Of a DNA stretch of 37,844 bases, positions 14,257 to 21,623 are shown in pieces; the first letter of the stretch is position 1, and each line of letters starts with the position of its first letter. The translations under genes and the position numbers were made by a program. The stretch is from Oscillospiraceae bacterium. GTDB taxonomy: Bacteria; Bacillota; Clostridia; Oscillospirales; Oscillospiraceae. A model generated the notes under the pieces. It did no database searches and was not told where the DNA came from. It saw only the letters and a program-made list of their open reading frames with translations. The DNA lies in NCBI GenBank assembly GCA_022800665.1, contig JAAWQS010000023.1:1-37844 (forward strand). The letters are read 5' to 3'.

Positions 14257-15836
14257 GCTGAGGCTGGGGAGCCTGTTCGATGGCTCCGGGGGCTTCCCTC
14301 TGGGCGGCCTGCTGGCTGGCATTACCCCGGTATGGGCTTCGGAGATTGAGCCGTTCCCCATCCGCGTCACCACCAAACGCCTCCCGCAGATGAAGCACCT
14401 TGGCGATGTGTGCGCCATCAATGGTGCGGAAATTGAGCCAGTGGACATTATCACTTTCGGCTCACCGTGTACCGACATGAGCCTGGCCGGGCGGCGCGCG
14501 GGTCTGGAAGGGCGGCAGTCCCGGCTATTTTATGAGGCGATTCGCATTATCAGAGAAATGAGGTGTGCCACTAATGGAAGATTCCCGCGCTGGGCCTGCT
14601 GGGAAAATGTTGTCGGGGCGTTCAGCTCAAACCAGGGCCGCGACCTCAAAGCGGTCCTCGATGCGGTTATCGGCATCGTCGAACCGGGAGCCGAGGTGCC
14701 TATGCCTGAGAAAAACCGGTGGCCCTACGCCGACGTTTACATGGGAGGCGGATGGAGCGTTGCGTACCGCACTTTCGACGCTCAATATTGGGGAGTCCCC
14801 CAACGAAGACGCCGCTGTTACCTTGTCGGAGATCTTACAGGCCGATGCGCCGGACGGGTACTCTTTGAGTCCGAGGGCCTGTCGGGGTATTCTGCGGAGA
14901 GCGTCCGCGCGTGGCAAAGAGCTGCCCGCTATCCTTCGAGTGGCACTGGAACTGCAGGCGGCATCTGCTTGAACGACCAGGGCGGTAGCCGCATGGACAT
15001 CTCGGAGGAGGTAGCCTGCACCCTCCGAGCGGAGAGCCACGGACACCAGCCCTATGTGATGGTCGCCGGCTTCTGCACGGAGCATTCCGCCGCAAGCCGC
15101 TCCATCGGCTACGGGGAGGAGTGCTCCCCGACGCTCCGGGCCGGGGTGGTCCCCGCCGCTGTGTATGAGAACCACAGCCAGGACGGCAGGTACACCGGCC
15201 CACTCGACACCGCGCCAACGGTGTCAGCTATCTACGGAACGGGCGGCAACAATCAGCCCTTTGTGGTGCAGGCATATGGTATCGGTTCCTACCAGTCCAA
15301 GGCCATGCTCTCGGATAACCCACATGCTGGAATCTACGAAGCCAGCACTTCCCGGACGATTGACCAGAGCGGGGGCAATCCCGGCTGCAACCAGGGGGGG
15401 TATCGCTGTGGTGGAGGGGGTGACCTACGCCATGACCATGTGCGGGTTCCCCCAGGTCAGCCGGGAGCAGGCACCCACGCTGCTGGCACGGGATTTCAAG
15501 GACCCGACGGCAGTTAATCGGGGCTACACCGTAAGAAGGTTGACCCCCACAGAATGCGCCAGGCTGCAGGGCTTCCCGGACTGGTGGTGCGCCGGGCTGG
15601 AGATTCCGGAGTCGACTGAGGAAGATATCGCCTTTTGGACGGAGGTCTGGGAAACCCACCGCAGGATCACAGGGACGGCCACCAGGCCCAAGACCAGGAA
15701 GCAGGTCATCAGCTGGCTACAGTCTCCGCATTCGGATTCCGCTGAGTACAAAATGTGGGGGAACGGGGTCGCACTGCCCAATGTGTTTTTTGTTCTCGCT
15801 GGCATTGTGTGGTCTACACAAGAGTGGCCCGGATAA
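14249..15836 (+). pseudogene. C5-cytosine methyltransferase, frameshifted at a G7 tract
   Basis: A DNA cytosine-C5 methyltransferase split into two frames. The first frame (14249-15517, 422 residues) has motif I FDGSGG (10-15), the catalytic GSPC (C74), ENV (119-121) and QRRRR near 185. After about residue 382 it turns into low-complexity sequence. The rest of the family, with LTPTECARLQGFPDWW (motif IX) and MWGNGVALPN (motif X), continues in the +1-displaced frame to 15836. Removing one G from the run at 15394-15400 joins them into a 528-residue enzyme. The start ATG 14249 follows AAGAGGT and overlaps the upstream methyltransferase. It may be a sequencing error, a real loss, or slippage-based phase variation. 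Confidence 0.85.
15394..15400 (+). repeat. G7 homopolymer at the frameshift
   Basis: Seven consecutive G residues within the C5-methyltransferase reading frame. Six would keep the frame open through motifs IX and X, seven shifts it to a stop at 15517. Homopolymer G tracts are typical slippage points. Confidence 0.85.
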
Positions 15837-15860
15837 TTTGTGATACTCAGGCCGATAAAC

Positions 15861-15892
15861 AACTTGCTATTTGTGTGCTGTAGAGCGAATAT
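15861..15892 (+). promoter_or_regulatory. Shared promoter-like element, copy 1
   Basis: AACTTGCTATTT (15861-15872) followed by TAGAGCGAATA. It can be read as a -35 TTGCTA (15864-15869), 17-base spacer and -10 GAATAT (15887-15892). The same element recurs at 16867 before the amidoligase gene, so both genes probably respond to one control. Confidence 0.5.
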
Positions 15893-15922
15893 GTGACCAC
15901 AAAAGCAAGGAGGGCCTACACC

Positions 15923-16807
15923 ATGGAAAACAACAATCCTTATCTGGACTTCAATGTAACTGGCGCGGAGCGCAAGCGGCTGGTCCAGGCCATCGCCGCC
16001 TATATGCAGGCCGATGCCAAGTACCTGGGCGCACCCAGTTTCGCATACCGGGTTGACCGTTACCACATCGACCGCAACGGCATCGTTTCCTTCGATGACC
16101 AGACCTGCCGTGAAGAAGTCGATGGCCTTGTGGAAGTCTTGGTCGAGCAGGGCTTTGTGGCCCAGATTTCCAGCCTCGGTTGCGAGGACGAAGAAGTACC
16201 CGCCGAAGAACCCGGCGGCGAACCTGCCCCCGACAGTGCGGCGCAGGGAGGGCAATCACTGGTTATTCGGATGCCTGCGGCCAGCTTAACCGCAGAGGCG
16301 CTCAACAACCTCCACAACCTCATTGCCGCCAAGGGCAAGCTGATCCGCAAGGCGCTGGGTGTTGACTGCCTACCGGTACAGGTGGAGGCCGATACGGTTT
16401 CCTTCCCCTGGTTCAGCAGGGAGGCCACCGGCGAAGAGATCAAGGCATACACGCATCTGATCATCGCATTGTGCGATATGGCCCGGAACCAGAAGCGCAT
16501 CACTGCTAAGGAAAAGGACACGGACAACGACAAGTACGCCTTCCGGTGCTTCCTCCTTCGGCTGGGCTTCATCGGTGCGGAGTTCAAGGATGAGCGGAAA
16601 ATCCTGCTTCGGAACCTCTCCGGCAACAGTGCGTTTAAGAGTGGTGCCAAGTGCATCACCGGATCTGCCACCGACACCTGTAGAGTCTGCCTTTCCTGCG
16701 CCAACAGCTTCTCTGAGCCCGGAGATGGTTCAAGCGATATACTCCACTGCATGGTGCATGAGGGCGCAGTTGTTGATGAGCGCGGCTACTGTGACAACTG
16801 GAACTGA
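15923..16807 (+). CDS. Virulence-related-type protein, amidoligase-associated
   Basis: A 294-residue protein of the type often labelled virulence-related in Firmicutes genomes, without proven function. The N-terminal domain (1-70) contains DAKYLGAPSFAYRV and DRNGIVSF, typical of the family, then an acidic Pro/Glu/Ala linker at about 88-110. Residues 173-241 align without gaps to the C-terminus of the neighbouring amidoligase (33 of 69 identical by eye, including LLRLGFIG). The last 45 residues have Cys pairs (CRVC, C, then C...C) that may bind zinc. Start ATG 15923 follows CAAGGAGGG; the in-frame upstream start lacks one. Probably a partner of the amidoligase. Confidence 0.7.
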   Translation: MENNNPYLDFNVTGAERKRLVQAIAAYMQADAKYLGAPSFAYRVDRYHIDRNGIVSFDDQTCREEVDGLVEVLVEQGFVAQISSLGCEDEEVPAEEPGGEPAPDSAAQGGQSLVIRMPAASLTAEALNNLHNLIAAKGKLIRKALGVDCLPVQVEADTVSFPWFSREATGEEIKAYTHLIIALCDMARNQKRITAKEKDTDNDKYAFRCFLLRLGFIGAEFKDERKILLRNLSGNSAFKSGAKCITGSATDTCRVCLSCANSFSEPGDGSSDILHCMVHEGAVVDERGYCDNWN

Positions 16808-16866
16808 AGATGGCATAAATACACCAAAATCAGCTCCAGTTATTTGTGTACATTATGAATTGAAAT

Positions 16867-16898
16867 AACTTGCTATTTCTCCGTTTTAGAGTGATTAA
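16867..16898 (+). promoter_or_regulatory. Shared promoter-like element, copy 2
   Basis: AACTTGCTATTT (16867-16878) followed by TAGAGTGATTA, matching the copy at 15861 in 12 of 12 leading bases and again in the TAGAGyGAwTA block. It lies 64 bases before the amidoligase ATG. A -35 TTGCTA and a -10-like GATTAA are 17 bases apart. Confidence 0.5.
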
Positions 16899-16941
16899 TA
16901 CACTACTGAAAGGGAAAACACAAAAAACGGAGGACAGCAAA

Positions 16942-17895
16942 ATGAACGAGAAGATGATGAACCAGATCGCCGAGATGAAGAAGCAGACCATCGGCGTTGA
17001 AGTTGAGATGAACAACATCACCCGCTGCAACGCCGCCAAGGTCGCCGCCGAGTTCTTCGGCACCCGCCGCTACGAGAACACCGCCAGCCGGAACGGCTAC
17101 AGCGCCTGGTCCGCCTGGGATGCCCAGGGCCGCGAGTGGAAGTTCCAGAAGGACGTCAGCATCGTGGGGCCGGACAGCGAAAAATGCGAGATGGTTACCC
17201 CGATCCTAACTTACGCCGACATGGACCTCCTCCAGGAGCTGATCCGGCGGCTGAGGAAGGCTGGTGCCAAGAGCGATGCCACCAGAGGATGCGGAGTCCA
17301 CATCCACATCGGAGCCAAGGGCCACGATGCCAAGAGCCTGCGGAACCTGGCCAACATCATGGCCAGCCACGAGCGCCTTCTGGCAGATGCCCTGGACCTC
17401 GACCGGCATCGGATTGACAGCTACTGCCATACGGTCAACCCTACATTCTTGGAGATGCTCAACAAGGGCAAACCAGCCACAATGAGCGACCTGGCTAACA
17501 TATGGTACGCCTGCAATAGCAGGGGATACCACAGCCGCAGCACCCACTACAATGAAAGCCGCTACCATATGCTCAACCTCCACGCAACCTTTACCAAAGG
17601 CACGATTGAGTTCCGGCTTTTCCAATTCGACGCGCCAACCGCCGAGCGGAAAAACGGGCTCCACGCCGGACAGCTGAAAAGCTACATCCAGCTTTGCCTG
17701 GCCCTCAGCCAGATGGCCAAGACGGCCAAGAGCGCCAGCCCCAGGCCCCAGCAGACGGAGAACCCGAAGTACGCGATGAGGACTTGGCTCCTGCGGCTGG
17801 GCTTCATCGGGGAGGAGTTCGCCACAGCACGGGACATCCTGACCCGCCGTCTGGCCGGGGACGCCGCCTTCCGCAACGGGAGGGGCGCCGCCTGA
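16942..17895 (+). CDS. Amidoligase enzyme (Amidoligase_2 family)
   Basis: A 317-residue enzyme of the glutamine-synthetase-fold amidoligase family, expected to use ATP to form amide or isopeptide bonds between a carboxylate and an amine. Conserved features: IGVEVEM (metal-binding glutamates) near residue 15, EMVTPIL near 80, CGVHIHIG near 117, and the NLHATF...TIEFRLF core near 215-230. The C-terminal 69 residues (245-313) form the module shared with the gene upstream. The family was predicted from comparative genomics (Iyer, Aravind and colleagues) to cooperate with gamma-glutamylcyclotransferases, one of which follows. Start ATG 16942 has CGGAGGA upstream. The substrate is unknown. Confidence 0.88.
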   Translation: MNEKMMNQIAEMKKQTIGVEVEMNNITRCNAAKVAAEFFGTRRYENTASRNGYSAWSAWDAQGREWKFQKDVSIVGPDSEKCEMVTPILTYADMDLLQELIRRLRKAGAKSDATRGCGVHIHIGAKGHDAKSLRNLANIMASHERLLADALDLDRHRIDSYCHTVNPTFLEMLNKGKPATMSDLANIWYACNSRGYHSRSTHYNESRYHMLNLHATFTKGTIEFRLFQFDAPTAERKNGLHAGQLKSYIQLCLALSQMAKTAKSASPRPQQTENPKYAMRTWLLRLGFIGEEFATARDILTRRLAGDAAFRNGRGAA

Positions 17896-17914
17896 GCGGC
17901 CCTCCCCCATCGAA

Positions 17915-17933
17915 CCCGCCACGGCGGGCTTTC
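17915..17933 (+). terminator. Weak terminator-like hairpin
   Basis: CCCGC/GCGGG with a CACG loop (17915-17928) followed by CTTTC, just after the amidoligase stop. The T-run is too short for a confident terminator; it may reduce read-through into the cyclotransferase gene. Confidence 0.3.
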
Positions 17934-17974
17934 GGTGGTAGAAGGGAACGGCCTTCAGAAAGGATGGATTGAAA

Positions 17975-18439
17975 ATGGCAAACAAACTTTATCTTGCCTA
18001 CGGCAGCAACTTGAACATCCGGCAGATGCAGATGCGCTGCCCTGGGGCAAAGGTGGCCGGTACGGCGACCATTGCAGACTACGAGCTTCTGTTCAAGGGG
18101 AGCATGACCGGCTCTTTCCTTACCATCGAAAGGAAGGACGGGGCGAGTGTTCCGGTGGGCGTATGGCAGGTAACGGAGGCGGACGTCAAGGCCCTGGACC
18201 GCTACGAAGGGTACCCGAAATTCTACTATCGGAAATCGCTCTTCCTGCCTGTCAAAGACATCCAGACCGGCAAGGTACGCAAATGCCGGGCCTTCGTGTA
18301 CATCATGCATGAGGAGCGGGCGCTGGGCATCCCCTGCGACTCCTACGTGAGAACTTGTACGGAGGGCTACAAGGATTTTGGATTCGACACGGATTTTCTG
18401 GAGAGAGCGATCTCGATCAGCAAGGAGGCGCTACAATGA
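17975..18439 (+). CDS. Gamma-glutamylcyclotransferase-like (AIG2/GGCT fold)
   Basis: A 154-residue protein of the GGCT/AIG2 family, which cyclises gamma-glutamyl groups to release 5-oxoproline and a free amine. The substrate-binding loop YGSNL (9-13) and the catalytic glutamate E78 in DRYEGYP are present, so it is probably active. Placed behind an amidoligase, it would be suited to cleave or edit gamma-glutamyl linkages made by that enzyme; this link is inference. The ATG at 17975 has AAAGGATGG upstream; a TTG two codons earlier is less likely. The stop overlaps the next ATG. Confidence 0.88.
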   Translation: MANKLYLAYGSNLNIRQMQMRCPGAKVAGTATIADYELLFKGSMTGSFLTIERKDGASVPVGVWQVTEADVKALDRYEGYPKFYYRKSLFLPVKDIQTGKVRKCRAFVYIMHEERALGIPCDSYVRTCTEGYKDFGFDTDFLERAISISKEALQ

Positions 18440-18639
18440 AGGCAAAGGAGAACGCAAAGCAACCTTCGGTCTGCCCACGGTGCGGCAAGACTTACACAGC
18501 GCGTCCTTCCGTATCGAGAACGGACGGCACAACGCTCATCTGCCCGGACTGCGGTACGCGGGAGGCGCTGGATAGCATCGGCGTGAACATCGAGGAGCAG
18601 GACAAGATTCTCGATGCGATTCATCGGAGCCAGGCGTGA
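18436..18639 (+). CDS. Zinc ribbon protein of the amidoligase cassette
   Basis: A 67-residue protein with CPRC (13-16) and CPDC (36-39) knuckles, a standard zinc ribbon, followed by a helical tail (NIEEQDKILDAIHRSQ). It starts at an ATGA overlap with the cyclotransferase gene and has CAAGGAGG upstream, so the two are translated together. Its role in the cassette is unknown. Confidence 0.7.
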   Translation: MKAKENAKQPSVCPRCGKTYTARPSVSRTDGTTLICPDCGTREALDSIGVNIEEQDKILDAIHRSQA

Positions 18640-18653
18640 ATCGAAGCGCGCAG

Positions 18654-18690
18654 CGGCAGACGGCCCCAAGGCGGGCTGCCTGCCGTTTTC
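18654..18690 (+). terminator. Terminator after the amidoligase cassette
   Basis: CGGCAG (18654-18659) pairs with CTGCCG (18680-18685), with an inner GCCC/GGGC stem, followed by TTTTC. This fits an intrinsic terminator ending the cassette transcript before the packaging genes. Confidence 0.5.
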
Positions 18691-18808
18691 TCGTGCGCCA
18701 AGGTACTGTGACGGCCCCCGCCAGGGAGTGCGGGGCGGACGAGCCGCGGAAAACGCGCAGTCACGAAAAAATTTTTTTCCGGTACTTTCGTTTCCGGGGT
18801 ACCCATCT
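18691..18808. other. Candidate cos region
   Basis: A non-coding GC-rich stretch containing several short inverted G/C blocks and an A6T7 tract (18766-18778) directly upstream of the small terminase gene. In lambda and many phages with Nu1/GpA-type terminases the cohesive-end site lies exactly here. No cleavage site can be defined from sequence alone. Confidence 0.3.
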
Positions 18809-18823
18809 AAGGAGGGAAATCAT

Positions 18824-19420
18824 ATGGCAACTGCCAGGAAAAGCAAGTCCGAGGAGACCCCCGGCTACTGTAAAACAGAGGATTTGGCGAACCTGTTCGG
18901 CCTGACCGGGCAGTGGATCAACCAGCTCACCCGCGACGGCGTGATCAAGCGGCGGGAGACCCCGGCTGGGAAACGGTACAATGTGGTGGAGTCCGTCCGG
19001 GCCTACACGCAGTACCTCCGGGACAAGGCGGCGAGCCGTGCTGACAAGGGCATCCCGGAAGACAAGGAGCTGGAGAAGTTTGAGGCAGAGGTAAAAATCA
19101 AACAGGCTAAGGCTAAAATCGCCGAGCTGGAGGCCGATGAGGTACAGGGCATCATGCACCGCAGCGAGGACGTGGCCGACATGACGGAGGACCTGATCTA
19201 CACGGTCCGCGGCTCCCTGATGGCGTTGCCTGGCCGCTTGGCTGTGGACGTCACCTCTGCACAGACAGCAGCAGAGGCCGCCGGCATCATCCGCGCCGAA
19301 GTGTTCAAGGTGATGCAGGAGCTGTCCCAGTACCGGTACGACCCGCAAAAATATGAGGAGCGCGTCCGTGACCGGATGAAGTGGGAAACCGAAAGAGAGG
19401 CCGACAGCGATGACGAATAG
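18824..19420 (+). CDS. terS: Terminase small subunit (Nu1-like)
   Basis: A 198-residue DNA-packaging protein. Residues 15-65 form a winged helix-turn-helix of the Nu1 type (TEDLANLFGLTGQWINQLTRDGVI, in two parts), which should recognise the packaging site. A charged coiled coil (75-120) and a C-terminal helical segment that would contact the large subunit follow. ATG 18824 has a strong AAGGAGGG; the open frame starts earlier but runs through the non-coding segment. It overlaps the large terminase gene by 11 bases. Confidence 0.88.
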   Translation: MATARKSKSEETPGYCKTEDLANLFGLTGQWINQLTRDGVIKRRETPAGKRYNVVESVRAYTQYLRDKAASRADKGIPEDKELEKFEAEVKIKQAKAKIAELEADEVQGIMHRSEDVADMTEDLIYTVRGSLMALPGRLAVDVTSAQTAAEAAGIIRAEVFKVMQELSQYRYDPQKYEERVRDRMKWETEREADSDDE

Positions 19421-21344
19421 CAGTAATTTTTCAGCAGCGGTGCAGCGGCTGAACAAGCTGCTCTCCAAGGTGATGTCCGGGATGCGTCCGCCGGAAAACC
19501 TGACCGTTTCGGAGTGGGCCGATAAAAAGCGCCGGCTGTCTGCGGAGAGCAGCGCGGAGATTGGTCAATACCGGGTTTCCCGGACGCCCTATCTCCGGGA
19601 GATTATGGACGCCTTCACCGACCCGAAGGTCCGGCGGCTAATCCTGGTCTCATCCTCTCAGGTAGGAAAATCCGAGCTGGAGAACAACATCATCGGGTAC
19701 ATCATTGACCAGGACCCCAGTTCTATCCTGTTCATCCACCCCACCACCATTGACGCGAAGGAGTATTCCAAGCTGCGCATCGCTCCCATGTTGCGGGACA
19801 CACCGGTTCTGCGCCGGAAGGTATCCCCCAGCAAAAGCCGGGACAGCGGCAATACCATCCTTCAGAAGACCTACCCCGGCGGCATTCTGACCATGTGCGG
19901 CTCCACGGAGGCCCATGCCCTGGCCTCCAAGCCCATCCGCTATGTCATCGGTGATGAGCGGGACCGCTGGGCGCAGTCCGCCGGAAAGGAGGGCGACCCC
20001 TGGAAGCTGGCCATGGCCCGGCAGATCACCTTCTACAACGCCAAGGCCGTGGAGGTCAGCACCCCCACCATCAAGGGTGACAGCGCCATTGCGGATTCCT
20101 TCTATGAGGGGACAATGGAGCGATGGTGCGTGAAGTGTCCCCACTGCGGGGAGTATCACGACATTGATTTCTTCAAAAACATCCGCTACGAATCCGAGGA
20201 AACCATGGTCCACGGCAAGGCCCAGTACAAGGTGAAGAACATTCTGTATCTGTGCTCCGGCTGCACCTGCACCTCCACCGAGGCGGAAATCAAGCGGCAG
20301 CCTGCCAAGTGGATCGCCGAGAATCCGGATGCCTATCAGCGCGGCGTCCGTTCCTTTTGGCTGAATTCCTTTGTCAGTCCATGGGCCAGCTGGGAGAGCA
20401 CGATCCTGGAGTACCTGTACGCGCAAGGCGACACAGCGAAGATGCAGGTGGTCTACAACACCCGCTTCGGCCAGCTGTGGGAGAATCGCGGGGACACACA
20501 GGACCCGGAGTCGATGTTGAAACGCCGGGAGACATATGACGCGGAGCTGCCGGAGGGCGTCCTGGTGCTGACGGCTGGTGTAGACACACAGGATGACCGC
20601 TTTGAATATGAGATTGTCGGCCACGGCCACTTCGGGGAAACCTGGGGGATTGAGAAGGGCGTCATCATGGGCAGTCCCGATGATCCGGCTACCTGGGACA
20701 GCTTGGACATGATGGTATTTGACCGCGTACTCCGCTTCAAAGATGGCTTGGGCCTGAAGGTCAGCATGTCCTTTGTGGACGAAGGCGGCCACTTCACCAG
20801 TCAGGTGCGGCAGCGGTGCCGGGACCGTATTCGGAAGAAAGTGTTTTGCATCAAGGGCGCAGCCGGACCGGACCGGCCATTTACCGATGCGCCCAAGAAG
20901 ATGAAGATCATCATTGGAAATCGCTATAAGGGTACCTGCTGGCAGTATCAGCTGGGCGTGGATTCCGGCAAACAGATGATTATGGACAATCTGCGGGTAG
21001 AGGCCCCCGGTCCGAAATACTGTCATTTTCCGCTGCGGGACGATTATGGCCTTGCGTACTTCAATGGCCTGCTTTCAGAACACTTGGTACCAGAGGGCAA
21101 AATCCGCCAACGGTGGGTATGGGAGAAGATTCCCGGTCACGAGCGGAACGAGCCGCTGGACTGCCGGAACTACGCTATGGCTGCATTCCGCGTTTTGCCT
21201 GTGAATTTGGACGCCAAGGACCGGCAGCTGAAGAAAGCGCGGGGCAAAGCGGTGGATGCGCCAGTCGCCGCGGCGCCGCCTCCACCCCGCCCCAAACCGA
21301 AGAAGAGGGGAGACGCTCTGGATCGGTATTACAACGAATGGTAG
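19410..21344 (+). CDS. terL: Terminase large subunit (GpA family)
   Basis: A 644-residue packaging motor of the lambda GpA family. The ATPase domain has a Walker A-like SSQVGKS (82-88) and a Walker B-like GDERD (D182-E183). A zinc knuckle (CPHC then CSGC, about 240-290) lies in the middle. The nuclease domain begins near 391 (GVDTQDDRFEYE, with D392) and includes the VDEGGH segment. It cuts the concatemer, probably at cos, and drives DNA into the procapsid. The C-terminal tail is Pro/Ala/Lys-rich. It starts inside the small terminase gene. Confidence 0.95.
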   Translation: MTNSSNFSAAVQRLNKLLSKVMSGMRPPENLTVSEWADKKRRLSAESSAEIGQYRVSRTPYLREIMDAFTDPKVRRLILVSSSQVGKSELENNIIGYIIDQDPSSILFIHPTTIDAKEYSKLRIAPMLRDTPVLRRKVSPSKSRDSGNTILQKTYPGGILTMCGSTEAHALASKPIRYVIGDERDRWAQSAGKEGDPWKLAMARQITFYNAKAVEVSTPTIKGDSAIADSFYEGTMERWCVKCPHCGEYHDIDFFKNIRYESEETMVHGKAQYKVKNILYLCSGCTCTSTEAEIKRQPAKWIAENPDAYQRGVRSFWLNSFVSPWASWESTILEYLYAQGDTAKMQVVYNTRFGQLWENRGDTQDPESMLKRRETYDAELPEGVLVLTAGVDTQDDRFEYEIVGHGHFGETWGIEKGVIMGSPDDPATWDSLDMMVFDRVLRFKDGLGLKVSMSFVDEGGHFTSQVRQRCRDRIRKKVFCIKGAAGPDRPFTDAPKKMKIIIGNRYKGTCWQYQLGVDSGKQMIMDNLRVEAPGPKYCHFPLRDDYGLAYFNGLLSEHLVPEGKIRQRWVWEKIPGHERNEPLDCRNYAMAAFRVLPVNLDAKDRQLKKARGKAVDAPVAAAPPPPRPKPKKRGDALDRYYNEW

Positions 21345-21353
21345 GTGCTGACC

Positions 21354-21611
21354 ATGACGGACAAAGTAGAAATCCGTGCGCGGCTGGAGTTCCGAAGGGC
21401 CGCGCTGACAAAGCTGCGGGAGGCGTACATCGCCCTGCTGGACGGCGGAGTGAAGAGTTATTCGCTGGAGAACCGCAGCTTGACGCGCTTCGATCTGCCC
21501 GATTTGAAGAAGGCAATCGAAGACATGGAGAATGAAATTGACGAACTGGAGGCTCTGCTGCAAGGACGAAAATCCCGGCGGTCCTTTGCGGTGATCCCGA
21601 CAGACTGGTAA
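21354..21611 (+). CDS. gpW-like head-tail joining protein
   Basis: An 85-residue protein resembling lambda gpW: a helix (ALTKLREAYIALLDG), a beta hairpin, and a helix containing DLPDLKKAIEDMENEI. It should bind the portal after packaging and allow the tail connector to attach. The ATG at 21354 is preferred; a GTG at 21345 lies immediately after the terminase stop. It precedes the portal gene, as in lambda. Confidence 0.7.
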   Translation: MTDKVEIRARLEFRRAALTKLREAYIALLDGGVKSYSLENRSLTRFDLPDLKKAIEDMENEIDELEALLQGRKSRRSFAVIPTDW

Positions 21612-21623
21612 GGAGAGCGGACT

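Noticed and set aside
16870..16941. N-terminal extension of the amidoligase
   Set aside because: It runs through the repeated promoter-like element; the ATG at 16942 has a ribosome binding site and matches where the family motif IGVEVEM begins.
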